A DNA stretch of 64,000 nucleotides, taken from Cladopsammia gracilis. Taxonomy: Eukaryota > Cnidaria > Anthozoa > Scleractinia > Dendrophylliidae. The DNA lies in assembly GCA_022457155.1 (NCBI GenBank), contig JAJGOT010000002.1, positions 2,619,501-2,683,500 on the forward strand. The letters run 5' to 3'. Below, in pieces: positions 12,401-24,400 of the stretch. Below the pieces are notes generated by a model. It saw only the letters and a list, made by a program, of their open reading frames with translations. It was not told the origin of the DNA and did no database searches. Each line of letters begins with the position of its first letter. The stretch's first letter is position 1. Position numbers and translations under genes: made by a program.

Positions 12401-12630
12401 TCTGTTCGTACACTATTGTACACGTGTGTTTGGATGTCTTTCGCAGTTTGTTCAAGGCTTTTTAAGCAATGGAAAAAAATTATTAGCGGAGCACTTGCCA
12501 GGCCGAAGGCCTGGCTGCGCAGCCCCATACTCATAGAACATATGCCCGTCATTTTTCATGGTCATGGCGAGCGGAATGTTTCACGGGCGCGTAGTGTGCC
12601 CGCCGGGCGTCCGTCGTGCAGGACTCATTC

Positions 12631-12843
12631 ATGGCGACAAAAGGGTTTAAGTTCCATCACTACAATGAAAAAATACAGATTTCTATGGACCTAAAGAAAA
12701 GATCTTTAACAGATTTTGCTGAAAGGGACAATATACGTAAGGCTAAAAGAAGTGAAAGAAAGCAATTAAATCGCCAAACATGCAAGCAAGTTCAAACTCT
12801 CCCCAATTGTTGTTATCAAAGAGGCAAAAACTTCAAAACACAG
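12631..12843 (+). CDS. Exon-like ORF next to the left inverted repeat
   Basis: ATG 12631 opens 71 codons that end exactly at a donor, AACACAG|GTACGC (12843/12844), in phase 0. The peptide is basic (RSERKQLNRQ, KAKRSE) with a Cys pair (LPNCCYQRGKNF). It may be the first coding exon of a protein of the element bounded by the 48-bp repeat. Family unknown. Confidence 0.35.
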
Positions 12844-12849
12844 GTACGC

Positions 12850-14463
12850 AAACTTGCTTTGTTTTTGTCGTAGTGTCTCATTACTCGTGGCGAAGCACAC
12901 GTGTTGTAAATCCAGCTTTGACTTTTCTTGTTTTTTTTTTTCGTGTCACATTAGCGCATGCAAATTTATGCATGCATATTTAAGAGAGTGTCCACCATAG
13001 GACCAGGCAGGAGGTGATAATACTCAAATCGCCGATTTCACTCAAACTTAGCACAAAGGTTGAGGGTCATGAGTAGATACATGTACCAAAATATAAGGTC
13101 AAAATTTTTTATTCTCTCTGAGTTGCAGGGTCTCCCCCGAAAAATGGCCATTTGGCACAAATTTATGCATATTAATTAGCTAAATTTAGTCGAGTGGTAA
13201 GACAACAAAAATAGCAGCCTGGGAATAAAAACTACTAAATAGTATTCTATATTGATCAGTCTTGTAGCAAAATGTGTTATTGGAATCGGTTGCTTTGATT
13301 TGTTGCTTTCCCAATACCGTAAGTGAAGGGCATGTTTGGTCATTTTCACGAGACACCAAAATTAGGTTATTTTAGATCTTAATATCTCCAATGGGCAACA
13401 AGCTAACAAAGTAGTTTTAATACTAGAAAAGTATCTTTATGCTTACGAAAAATATAATAAAATTTTTGGGCAACTAAATAGCTTTTTAGTATGAAGGAAT
13501 TTTTGCACCTCACTCAACGATTTATACGTTTTTCTGGCGATTTCATCAAAATTCGATAATTAAAAAAAGTGGTTTAATTTTAATGAAATTACAAGAAAAA
13601 GGCAGCAAATGTTTAGCTAAGCATCATTCTGCTTATAACAATCCTAGAATTAGCGGGAAGAGCTTTTCGAAACATATTTCATAAAGTTTGTAAATAAGGA
13701 TTTCATCTGTCTTACTTCATTTTCAATGCGAAAAACAATGGGACAATACACCACAATAACTCTGAATTTTACTTTCAGGTACAATAAGGGACAAAAAAAA
13801 AAGGCTGATACATAAATGTCGTTTAAGTGCTTCGGACTCATTGTTAGGGTCCATTGCGATCCGGCCAAATCCAGTATATTTTTAAAAAGTTCTATCTCTT
13901 ATTCAGCTCTTCGTCGATATTTATCGTGCAGTTCATCGCTGTTGACTTTGCTATGAGAATATTCATTGATACCTTGTTGTAATAGCTCCAATTTATGCCC
14001 GTAAGAGTGAGACAAATAAGTTATAAAGCACAGCAAAACCATAAACGCCATCGAAAAGTGTCAACATAATGTTTGGGAAACATTCTCCGCCATTTTGAAG
14101 TTAATTTTTGAGCCTGCGTCGAGGTCAGTATGGACAACGGACTACCGAATTACCGGATCGACGGACCACGGACTACGCATAATATAACGGATAATTTGGT
14201 GTAAAACACATGCAGCATATAAGATTTGGACTGGTTAATTTTTACTGTCGATTTTTAAACATTGATTTTTTCGAACTTTAGAAATAAAGATTTGTTACCG
14301 GTAAAACTCAATACCAAAGAGTCTGGGAAATCGGAGGATTCCTTGATGACAGTTATCTTTTGTTTGTCTTTTGCTACAAAAGTAGCAAAATGTTTAATGT
14401 TTCATATTTTACAACTCTAGCAGAAACTATTTGCAATTTCAGCATTTTTCCGAGAAATTTGAA
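12850..14463. other. Non-coding stretch
   Basis: No gene recognised. The sequence is AT-rich, with short ORFs that look accidental. Around 14140-14180 there is a local GC-rich patch. It ends where the truncated Penelope-like reading frame stops. Confidence 0.4.
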
Positions 14464-16245
14464 TCAAAGGATTTCTTTGAGGGAGTGGGTTGGAATGGGG
14501 GTGTTGTCCCCATAGAAATTCTCGTATGCTCTGCATACAGTGTCCATCCCCTCCCCTTGTGGGATATTTGTGTAGAGACTTGTAACGTCTAGGGAGACTA
14601 AAAATGTGCCCTCTGGGAGGGGTGTCCTTTCTGTGAAATTAATAAAGTCTGTTGTGTCCTTAAGATTGGACTTTTGTGATTTGGCTATAGGCTGGAGTAT
14701 GCTGTCCACGAATGCTGATATTCGCTCTGATGGCCCGTCATTTCCTGATATTATCGGCCGTCCAACTGGTGTTGGTTTGTGAATCTTTGTAAGAGTGTGT
14801 AAAACAGGTACTCTTGGTGGGTTAGGTGTCTGCGATAACCATTTCACAGTCATCTCGTCTATATAGCCTTCGTGATAAAGTTCCTCGGTTATTTGTTCTA
14901 CCTTTCGAGCAGTACTTTGCACCATCGGTTCTATGAGGGGTGTGTAGTTATTCTTGTCGTCCAGTAGGACTTGCCCTTCTTGTGTTTTTTCTTGTTTGTG
15001 CATAATGACTGTGGTGGCACCTTTGTCAGCTTTCTTGATATTTATTTCTGGTTTGTTCTTTAGCTCTGTAATAGCTTTTCTTTCGCTGAGCGGTTGGTTG
15101 TGTTTGGGCCTGGTTATCGTTATTTGGCAAGTTGTATTTTGATTTCTTCTAAGTAGCTCTCTAGAGCAACTGACCGTTGGATTGGTGGTTTCCAGTTAGA
15201 TTTGACGTAGAAGGGGTGGATATTGCTATCTTCGCCATGAAAGATGAACTGGAGCCGCATTCTCCTTGCAAATTCTTCGAAATCTATCAGCAGTTGTTTT
15301 CTTAATGCGGTTTCGTTTGTTGTTGGCGTAGGTACGAATTTTAAACCCCGTACGAGGAGATTAATCTGGTCAGTTGTCATTTCGGAATTTGAGAGGTTCT
15401 TTATGTATTTTTTATTTGACTCAGTTTTTCTTGTGGATATATCTTTGTACGTTTTTTTCTTTCTTTCTGTGTGTTTTTTGTTTTTCAATTTGCGCTTTTC
15501 TACTGTATCCCCCCTTTTGTTTACTAGTTATACACTCAGATAACAGACAGGGATAAGCTTTAACTGTTTTATTGTTCAACTCTTCTAGTTTTTTCATCAT
15601 AACATTCATCTCTTGAATTTTCTTTTCTAGATTGACGGCAAAGTTTTGTACATTTTCTGGAAGGCTATCGTTGGTAACAGTGCTAGTGCTAGTGCTAGTG
15701 CTAGTGCTAGGCTGGGGGCGTGCCGTTGCCCGGTTTGCATCTGCCTTAGTTTTATCTGCTTTGACCACTCGCAACTTGTTGTTGCGGTCGATGCGGCGAT
15801 AATGAAACTTAACTAGTGCGCCTATATATTTCTTTTCCGCTTCTTTCCTGATAGCTCTAATATCGCTCTTAAACTCCTCATCAGGAGTAATGTTCGCTTT
15901 TGCGTCGTAACGCAAGTCTTTAGGGCACGTGCCTCTCTCCATATGAGCTTTCAGTTTCTCAATCGATTGCTCTGATTTTTCGACTCTGCTCTGGATAGTG
16001 GAGATCTCGTCGGTGGCAGTCTGGCGTGGCCATTTGCTTTTGGGGCTTCCGTCGTAATTTCTTTGTCTTCTTTGGCGGGTTTGATTTCTGAGCGGCTGCT
16101 TTCCTTTCCCTGGCTTACCTCTGAAGCTGTTTTTTATGCTGTGGTTGCAGTTATGGCTGTGGCTATGGCTGTCGCTGTGGCTGCGTTTTCTTTGCCCCTT
16201 GTGTCAGTCTGGTTGGCCGCTAACCATAGGGGTCACCACTCCCTC
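14464..16245 (-). pseudogene. Penelope-like element ORF, N-terminal part and partial reverse transcriptase
   Basis: Minus-strand frames give a continuous Penelope-type protein. Its low-complexity N-terminus (HSDSHSHSHN) leads into a coiled coil and MERGTCPKDLRYD (from 15942), then ANITPDEEFKSDIRAIR, a Ser-Thr run from five copies of GCTAGT (about 15683-15712), LLVRGLKFVPTP, FARRMRLQFIFHG and SVALESYLEEIKIQLAK. After a frame change near 15120 comes the RT: KADKGATTVI, LHTLTKIHKP, GRPIISGNDGPSERIS and SLDVTSLYTNIPQ. The element stops at about 14464, before the RT catalytic Asp pair, so the 3' half with the GIY-YIG nuclease is missing. Frames also shift near 15480. Penelope elements copy themselves by target-primed reverse transcription and normally lose the 5' end, so a missing 3' half implies a later deletion or rearrangement. 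Confidence 0.88.
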
Positions 16246-16666
16246 ATGTAAGCTTACAGGTGGCACGCCCAAGCTTCTGAGGTGATGAGATCCATTCGAG
16301 ACAGCAGTAAATTATAACATTAACTGTAACTTTGATTGTCGACTAGGGGAATCTATAAAGGATTCCCCTGGAGAAATCCTTAACAAGTTCACAAATTTTC
16401 TAAAGTAGATTGGGGACACCAACGGGCCCACCCAGCTTAACGAGATGAAACACAAGTACTCGATGCCCAGCATGGAGACAAAGAAAGCATCGCATTTCTC
16501 CAACTAGATCGGTTTCCAAATATTGGGCATGAGAACCTGCGGAAAGTTCCATATTTCTTGATGCTAAGGAACCAATTTTACACCCAACAAACCTTGAGTA
16601 TCGCTGGCAAACAAATGCAAGGTTTTTGAAAAAGTCAAACTGGGCCTTCATTCTTATTTGTCATGG

Positions 16667-17476
16667 ATGGCCACGGAAAGCTACCCAAATCGAGATCTTG
16701 TGACTCCAACAGACGGAGCTGACGTCCGCACATCACTTCTACAGCAATGCGCTATTTACAAAAGCTGGTAGAAAATAATGAATTGAAGTTGCGCAAATCA
16801 AGAATCAAGCAGGCAGACAAGGAATGTGAAGACCTAGAGGAAGATTTCGCCGACCCAGTCTATGTACGCAACAGATTCGTCGTCATCGGAAATGGAAGAG
16901 GAGAAGGAGGAGACAGGAGGAAAAAGAGGAGGAGAAACCCAAAATTTCACGGAAAAGGCAAGTGGAACCAGCACAACACCGGCAAAAAGGGCAAAGGCCA
17001 CTGTCAAGCATTCTAATGAAATGCCTAAGCAACTTCCCATAGCTCATTAACCAGCCAAAAGGGTAGAGGCCACTCAAACGCATAGCGTCGATGAAAATCC
17101 AGAGGCCACAACATCGCCTGAGACCACCCCTGCCCAAAAGAAGTCCCATCATGCTAAATGGAAGTGCCCGGTATATAACAAAGAAGAGTCTAACTAAAGA
17201 CGTCATTTACAAAGCCATGCGAATAAGGGGCTCATCGCTGCAGACGAGGTAGACAGGATTTTCAGCATTGCCACACGAAAATGGAAGACAGCAGGGCCAA
17301 GAAGACATTCAAACCTCAATGTGAAGAGAAAGCTGCCATTGAAATGGTGCCCCTACGCAGGATGCCAATTTGTCACATGGTATATACGCAGCCACCTCGC
17401 CAACAAACACCATGTGGGAGACTGGGGCGAGAAACTGATGATGACGGACGCAGTTTTTAAAGCTCTGTCGTTTTGA
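16667..17476 (+). pseudogene. C2H2-type zinc-finger protein of unknown mobile origin
   Basis: From ATG 16667 the first frame runs about 35 codons to a TAG near 16770. An acidic, Ser/Glu-rich segment then follows in another frame (16862-17050, SSSEMEEEKEE), and after a TAA at 17048-17050 the same frame continues with KWKCPVYNKEESN, stops (TAA near 17197) and ends with KWCPYAGCQF...HLANKH to TGA 17474-17476. The last part has Cys-x4-Cys...His-x4-His spacing, a plausible C2H2 finger; the first finger has lost its second Cys. I do not know the parent gene. It lies between a Penelope-like and an L1-type remnant. Confidence 0.45.
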
Positions 17477-17579
17477 AGTTTCCACGGTTTCTGGTCATGA
17501 CAAATCACTTCTTTGAACCGCAAAAACGAGCAAGGACGATTCGAAGACATCTCCTTCAGAAAGACGAAGGAAGAAAAGA

Positions 17580-18365
17580 ATGAGACAACGCGGCTCACAA
17601 ACAGACGAAGAACTTCTCGCGGAACACAATGGCTGCACAATGTGTAGTTCCAAACTACAACAAATCGAAGAAAAGCTAGATAAAGTGCTTGCACTGTTGC
17701 CGGAACTCGAGAGTCAGAAAAAACGGATCACTTCTTTAGAAGAAAGCCTGCAGTTTACACAGAATGAACTGAAAGAATTACAACAAACTGTGAAATCGAC
17801 AACTTCAAAGTTAAACGAAGCGAACAAGAAATTAGATGCTGTGGACAATCTCGAAAAACGTGTAATCAAACAAGAGTGTTACAACCGACGTAGCAACATC
17901 AAGTTCTTTGGAATTAAAGACAACGTCAAAGAATTACCAACAGATACGGAAAAGACTCTACGGCACTTCCTAGCAAAGGAAATGAAAATCTCTCAAGAAG
18001 AACTTGACGATATAAGTTTCGAAAGAGTACATCGAATCCCTACGAAAGCAACTAACAACAATGATGCAAAACCAAGGCCCATTATTGCGAAGGTGTCGTT
18101 TTATCAGGATAAAGAGTTTATTAAGTCTCACATCAAACACCTAAGAAAAGGAGCTAAATTCGGAGTGGCAGACGATTTTCCAAAAGAAGTGGACGATGTA
18201 AGAAAAGCTTTGCAGCCCGTCTTTAAGAAAGCAAAACAAGATCAAAGAACAGCTTTCTTCAATGTAGAAAAACTCATTATTGACCGAGAAATCTACCATG
18301 GGCCCAAGACGAAGAAATTCTCGTTCTACGGCAAACTCATGGAGAGCGGTAATCTCATAACTTAA
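17580..18365 (+). CDS. L1-type LINE ORF1 protein
   Basis: ATG 17580 to TAA 18363-18365, 261 residues, intact. Residues 24-100 form a coiled coil (QQIEEKLDKVLALLPELE...LKELQQTVKS). An RRM-like domain follows (ECYNRRSNIKFFGIK, FERVHRIP), then a C-terminal domain (RPIIAKVSFYQDKEFIKS, KFGVADDFPKEV). This is the trimeric nucleic-acid chaperone (Transposase_22 type) of L1-clade LINEs. ORF2 begins 293 bp downstream, the expected order. It is the best preserved retroelement gene in the window. Confidence 0.85.
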   Translation: MRQRGSQTDEELLAEHNGCTMCSSKLQQIEEKLDKVLALLPELESQKKRITSLEESLQFTQNELKELQQTVKSTTSKLNEANKKLDAVDNLEKRVIKQECYNRRSNIKFFGIKDNVKELPTDTEKTLRHFLAKEMKISQEELDDISFERVHRIPTKATNNNDAKPRPIIAKVSFYQDKEFIKSHIKHLRKGAKFGVADDFPKEVDDVRKALQPVFKKAKQDQRTAFFNVEKLIIDREIYHGPKTKKFSFYGKLMESGNLIT

Positions 18366-18658
18366 AAATAATTTGTCAAGACCAGAACATTCACGTTTGA
18401 AAGTGTTATCTCGCCAAGTAAGAAAGTTTACCGACTGAAATTTAGAAACATCACAGGTACATCATTTCCTTGTTTTCGTTTTGTATTTGTTTGTTTTTTT
18501 TTACTTTCTGTCAGCTTTTGCTTGTTGCCCGTAATTTATGTTAGTAATATCGTTAATTTTGTGTCGAATAGCATTCCGCTTTTTTTCCTTTGTTCCTCTC
18601 CAGAATGACAGAATCCGCGAATTGTTCGTAGTAGATTTTAGAATACATAATTTTTTTC

Positions 18659-19836
18659 ATGACGAGTCTTAAAATCTTATCACTAAATGTAAGAGGCCTG
18701 AACAAAACCTCAAAAAGAAGACAGATATTTCGATGGCTTCATCAACGAAATTCTGACATCATATATCTCCAAGAAACGTACTCTTCAGCAGAAACTATTA
18801 ATCTATGGGAATCCGAATGGGGTGGCAAAGTTGTTGCAAGTCACGGTTCAACTCACAGTCGAGGTGTGATGATACTTTTTAAACCCCGATCGAACATTGA
18901 AATCCAAAATGTAATAAGTGACAAAAATGGTAGATACGTTTTAGCAGAAGTAATCGTTGATGACACAAAATTTATTTTCTGAAACATCTATGCACCAAAT
19001 GACCAAAAACAACAAATTCAGTTCCTTAGGGATCTGTCCACTTCAGTAATTAATCAATTTGTAAACGAAAAGGTGTTACTTGGCGGAGATCTAAATTGCG
19101 CTCTTAATGATATAGACAAATGCAGAGGCCGCTCATTCGAATTCAAAAGAACCGTTATTGAAGAAATAAATGAATTCACAAACACTTTTGAGTTAGTTGA
19201 CATATGGAGACAAATGCACCCGAGCATTCCTGGCTTCACCTGGCACAATGCATCTTGCAAAATTAAATGCCGACTAGATTATTTCTTTCCTTCAAAAAAT
19301 ATACAACATCTGATTACCGATTGCCAAATAGTCTCAAATATATTTTCAGATCATTCAGCACTCCAACTATCTTTAACTACTGAAGAAAAAGAAACAAAAC
19401 GTGGACCAGGCTTCTGGAAATTTAATAACTCGCTACTCACTGACAAAGATTACACAGAACACATAACTAAAAGTATCCCGCAATTTATAGCAAAATATCA
19501 AGACCTCGACGACAAAGGACTATTTTGGGAAATGATAAAAATGGAAATCAGAGCTACAACAATTATTTTTGCAAAAAGAAAAGCTAGAGAAAAACGAGAT
19601 GAAGAAAAAGAACTTTTACGACATTTTGGTTGCTTGCAAGAACAACTGAGAGCCAAATTTAGTGAAACCACCAAAACTGAAATAGACCGCGTCAAAGGTA
19701 AACTATCAAAAATCATTTCAAACAAAACGCAAGGCGCAATGGTATGTAGTAAAGCCAGGTAGTACGAATTTGGAGGAAAAAATAATAAATATTTTTATAA
19801 TCTGGAAAAGAGGAATTATAAGAAAAAACATATTGT
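18659..19836 (+). pseudogene. L1-type LINE ORF2, endonuclease part only
   Basis: ATG 18659 starts an APE-type endonuclease: SLNVRGLN, IIYLQETYS, LGGDLNCALND, FTWHNASCK, CRLDYFFPS and SDHSALQLSL carry the Asn, Glu, Asp/Asn and Ser-Asp-His residues of the fold. TGA at 18980-18982 and TAG at 19760-19762 interrupt it. After the region before the RT (YEFGGKNNKYFYNLEKRN) it ends near 19836, and two copies of CTGATTATTGGTAATTC (19839, 19872) follow. Reverse transcriptase and 3' tail are missing, which is opposite to normal 5' truncation of LINEs. Confidence 0.85.
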
Positions 19837-19889
19837 CTCTGATTATTGGTAATTCAAGCTCGAGCCACTTACTGATTATTGGTAATTCT

Positions 19890-21270
19890 AACATGAGGAT
19901 AAGTTGTTCGCTGCGATCGATTGAAAACATGCAAGCATTTGCGCAATATTTATATAATTTCCAGATTTGATAATTCTCCAATGCTGAGATGAAAAATGTG
20001 CTTTTTTACCAAAATGTGGATTAAAGGCAAGAAAAGGAATCATAAAACGTGACTCAAAATGTAGCATTCTTGTCAAACTTCTCGAGTACACACACCACTC
20101 ACACGAACGAGAAGTTTCACCGAACATCCGAAAAACAACGTATGTTTGTAATTATTATTGTTCAGAAAATACAAACCATGTCGGAATGCTAATATATATA
20201 GATAGCCCAAGGCTAACAGCGTCGCACTTTGAACAAGCTTAACTAAGGTGAAACTTACCCCCCGGTAAGTAAGGTGAAAGGTTGGAAGCACAAGAATTAA
20301 GATTGACGAACAGGCTATTTTCAATTTTATCAATTCTCAAAAACAGTATTACGCGACCGTCTGCACAGTACATTTTTATAGACCGTACAAAAGTTCACAA
20401 AAACAACTTTTCTCTGCCTAGAATAACTAGTACCACTAGTTTCCGAATAAAATAGTTTTTGTTTGTCAAAAATTGCCAGAGAAACTGATTTGAAAATCAA
20501 AAATTGCAAAAATACACAAACATATTTGCATAAGGCGATGCATGTGAACATAGAACTGTACTATAAAATCAAAGTCTTGTTTTGTTTACATAAAATCGCT
20601 TTTCAAACTATCTAATGAATGAACAAACACATAAAAATGGACAACCGGTCTTCTTTCGAAAAAATTTATTCAAATCTCCATTAGTTTACGTTTAAAAGCA
20701 AAACGCGTACCATTTACATGTAATTATAGCTCATCGAGTTCAAGTTTCTTCGATGAAATTCAAGAGATCGATACAACTGAATTTAAGCACGTTTTAAAAT
20801 CAATTCTCCAAAACTAACAATAACACCAATAAAAAGTCACTCACAGATTGATATCAACATAAATTCTCATCGAAAACTGTAATCTGTTTTACCTTTAAGT
20901 GCCTCGCTTGCTTGGAAATTTAAATCTCCGCTTCTGGTTCTGAAATCCGTAGAAAACAAACATCTCCCGAAGCAAGATTTTATCCCTGAAAGCTCGTCTT
21001 TTTCCACTAAAGCGGCTTCTGAGTATCCCTTAATTAGTATCCTTGTCTTGAGTAGCAAACCGCGAAATATTCAGGGAAATAACGCCTTTAATTTAAACGG
21101 TTTTCTCCGCTTAGTAAATTCACAGCAAAACATCAAAGTGATTTTCTAGCTGACGTGACATTCGGCCGTGTAACCGCGCGAAAAACAAAGCCTCGCTTTG
21201 GTTTCAACATGACGTCGTACGCGCATGTTTTGCAACGTCATACGCGCCCGCGAGCTAGTCCTGCGCGACG
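19890..21270. other. Non-coding stretch before the right inverted repeat
   Basis: No gene recognised. A 63-codon minus-strand frame at 20867-21058 (contains SGIKSCFGRCLF) ends next to a GTAAAA donor-like site and could be an exon of the bounding element; support is weak. Confidence 0.3.
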
Positions 21271-21421
21271 GCGGGGCTACAGTAGTCCGGTCCTGCGCGA
21301 CGGCGGGCGGATGGAGGGCAGGCACACGCGCGCCCGCGAAACATTCCGCTAACAATGGGTTAGTATGGTATGTAGTATGGGGCTGCGCAGCCAGGCCTTC
21401 GGCCTGGCAAGTGCTCCGCTA

Positions 21422-24400
21422 AAAACATCTCAAGTGCTGTCTCCTTGTTTGCTTGCTCGTTAAACGGTTAAACGTTTGGATTAAATGACTTTTTGAATGC
21501 TTTTGTAAATGCCTTTGAAGGGAAATTTGAACACTTTTTACTAACGCTTTTAACGGCGTGGCGTGCGAAAACGTTTCAAACGATTTTCTAAACCGTTTTA
21601 ACGGTAGACAAACGTCTAACGAACGCTTTAAACCGTTAAACGGAAAAGCGTTAATGTACGTTTTCCTGTGGAAGGTCACATTTTATATATTGCTTTATAC
21701 GGTGAATTCGAAATTCCACACAATGTCTTATATTTTCAAATATCATTAATATGCAAACATTACGCTTGGGTTTACTGTGTTTTGACGGTGATCTTTTTAT
21801 GATATTGGTTGGCTAAACCAAGTGAAGATTTACAAGATAACATGTGACACTTCACGGGAAAACGGGCTTAAGAAATTTCACGGTGAGGCTTAATTCATGC
21901 TAATTAATGAGATGCAACAAAATATTGGAATTTCCGTGAAATTTCTCTGAATTGGATTGAACATGGTGTGAAAATAAATCACTCTGCCATGAAAAGCTTT
22001 ACTCTGAGAAAAACTTCACACCATGAAATTAACTTCACTCCATGAAAGAATACAAATCACGTCATAAAAATGCCTCTTTTAAAAGAGATTTTTGCTGTCA
22101 GACCCTTGATATAAAGATTCATAAAGCAAAACGTCTGACTTTTATAATAAGTGAACGCTTAAAAAAAAACACGTAAGCTAAGATTGGGATTCTGCTGAGA
22201 AAATGTAGTTAATTACAAATCAAGATTTCATTACACTTCGCTTCTGAAAAAGTGTGCATGCTATAAAAGCGATTATTAGCTTTGGTGGGAGGCCAGCATC
22301 ATCAAGTTGTTATTTTCCAAAAACAGCTCAGCAGTAATGTGACATATTACAAAGATCACACAGCTGAGAAGCGGGTCACATATGACAATGAGCGGATCTG
22401 TACAGAGATTCTACAGATTGCAGTACACAGTTGTTTCTTAGAAAATAGTGCTATTTTTTGCTGCTACTGTTGTTGAGTTGAGAAATCGGGAGCAAACTGC
22501 AGTGGACATCACAGCATTCCACTGGCAGAGCAAGATACAGACCGCTCTGGGGATGATGCATAATATAAATTAGCGTCACGGGTCATGACATACTCCAGCA
22601 ACTGAAAAGAAATATTCCGCCTTTGTGAACTCTGGTAATCTAAGAATATACCCGTGAAATCCTTGTTCAACAAATACAGAGGAATATTTAAACCAAACTG
22701 TTGAAGATAAACAAACACTGGGGTTATTTTAAACATCTGTATACTTCACAATTAATGTAGTTTTCTGGCTCGAGAACAGTGACTCACATTGTGACTTCAC
22801 TGGTCCAAAAACAATTACATATCAAATGCTGCATGAGTCTGCATGAAAAACATTTCAACATTTCAGTAAAAAAAAAACAGCAGATGAAATCCATTTTAGA
22901 AACCACATTCTTGTTTATTACATGTAATAAACAGAAACAACAGAAACAATCGCAAAATCATCTTTACTGTGTCACAAGCTGTTTATAATAAACGAATAAG
23001 CATTTGGCGACACGCAGTCTGGCAATTGGGGACTATTGTCAGACCAAAAATTTGTCTGTTAAAGTAACCATGTCGTTTCTTCAAGTAGTCGATTTTTTTC
23101 GAAAAACACATCAAAACATAAAGAAATCACAGGGTGAACAAATTAATTCATTTCCTTCAATTGCAGCGAGGTCGACAACAAATTTTTCCTTTAGCTCTTT
23201 TATTGCATGTCAGAATGTCTCATCAAATCTTACTTCTCGACTTGTCTCGTACTACAGTATTACAGTAATAAGCAAACAATTCCCTCCTTTGTTGCCGTAT
23301 AATTTATTTACAAAAGCAGTCCTTGAAGAAATAGCGAGGCAATAATCATGATTGCTTTCCAACAAGGCTATCAAACCAATGAGGAGAATACGTTTCTTAG
23401 GATCTTGGTACACTGTAAAAACGGACCAGTTAAGGCAACCATTTTAAACGGTTATAACCAGTTTAAATAGGTTGTTTTTACCTATAATCAATTGGTTAAA
23501 ATTCATAACCTATTTGTTATTGGTTAGAATAACCAATGATCAATAGTTATTTTGACGTTTGAAATGGGTTGCAGCAATAAATAGTCGAAATAACCTTTTT
23601 CGGCAGTCAAAATAAACGAAAGAGATAGGTTGTGTAAAGGTACAACTAGTTGTAATAGTTGTTTTAACCGAAATTTACTTGAACAAAATTGTCATATATT
23701 TACGATTGTCGTGCATATATTTATGGTAACATTCATGAACATTAGGAGAATGAGAAAATGGAAAAATGTTTCCATAGCTGTTACCAAAGCAGTCATTTGG
23801 ATCGATATGATTATGTTAGAAACTCATTTAACATCACTATTCACCGATCACCACATCCTTTATGGACCGATATGATTATGTTGAAACTCGTATTTTAAAA
23901 TCACCATTCACCACATCCTTTAATCCAATTAGGTTAACATATTTTAACTGTTAAGAACTAACAATTATTTGTTATTTGGACACAGTAGATTCACTTACTA
24001 TAAAGAGAAAGAAGGAGTATTTTTGGATGTAAGATGCCTCTTTACTGAAATAGTTGATGAGGTTGTTAAAAAGGTAAATGTTTAGTCTTTGGTCGATACA
24101 ACTTAAGTCAAAGGTTACATGAACTGAAAACAAATGTTCATTTAACCCATAAAAAGGAACCTATTAACTTCCTTTGTTTGAAGCAAAAACAAGGCATCCA
24201 TGTTCTTCTTTTCGTCTATGGACCCCTCTCTATGCGATCTTCAATTTGATCGTAGAGTCTTTCTTCATTTAAAAGTCCATCTTCCACAACGTACATTGGA
24301 ATCTCTTTTCCTTTTGCCTTTCTTCCCCGCCGTTAATTCCATCCGAAACTCGTATCGTTGTATGCAGGCCAAAGTGTTCATGTTGCTGTCGAAGATGTGA

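Larger units (their letters stand above)
6023..12481. mobile_element. ISL2EU-type DNA transposon, complete ends
   Basis: The left end (6023 on) and the reverse complement of the right end (12481 back) both read AATTTTTTT(T)CCATTGC, continue TTAAAAAG, then (T/C)CTTGAA: about 31 bp of terminal inverted repeat. Both sides are flanked by AT (6021-6022 and 12482-12483), the 2-bp duplication I recall for ISL2EU. Inside are a plus-strand YqaJ nuclease gene and a convergent minus-strand THAP-DDE transposase gene, the two-gene layout known for ISL2EU within the PIF/Harbinger/ISL2EU/Spy group. Both genes carry stops and frame changes, so this copy is dead although structurally complete. Confidence 0.85.
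12484..21421. mobile_element. Segment bounded by a perfect 48-bp inverted repeat
   Basis: 12484-12531 and the reverse complement of 21374-21421 are identical over 48 bp, starting TAGCGGAGCACTTGCC and containing the hairpin CCAGGCCGAAGGCCTGG. Homology continues imperfectly to about 150 bp on each side (blocks AGCGGAATGTTTC and CGGGCGCG). This looks like the ends of an 8.9-kb DNA transposon, but I find no clear target duplication and no transposase. The left end touches the AT duplication of the ISL2EU element. The interior is mostly other elements (Penelope-like, LINE). It may instead be two separate copies of one short repeat in opposite orientation. Confidence 0.5.

Noticed and set aside
15244..15556. 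Hydrophobic plus-strand ORFs
   Set aside because: They are antisense shadows of the Lys-rich Penelope-like ORF.
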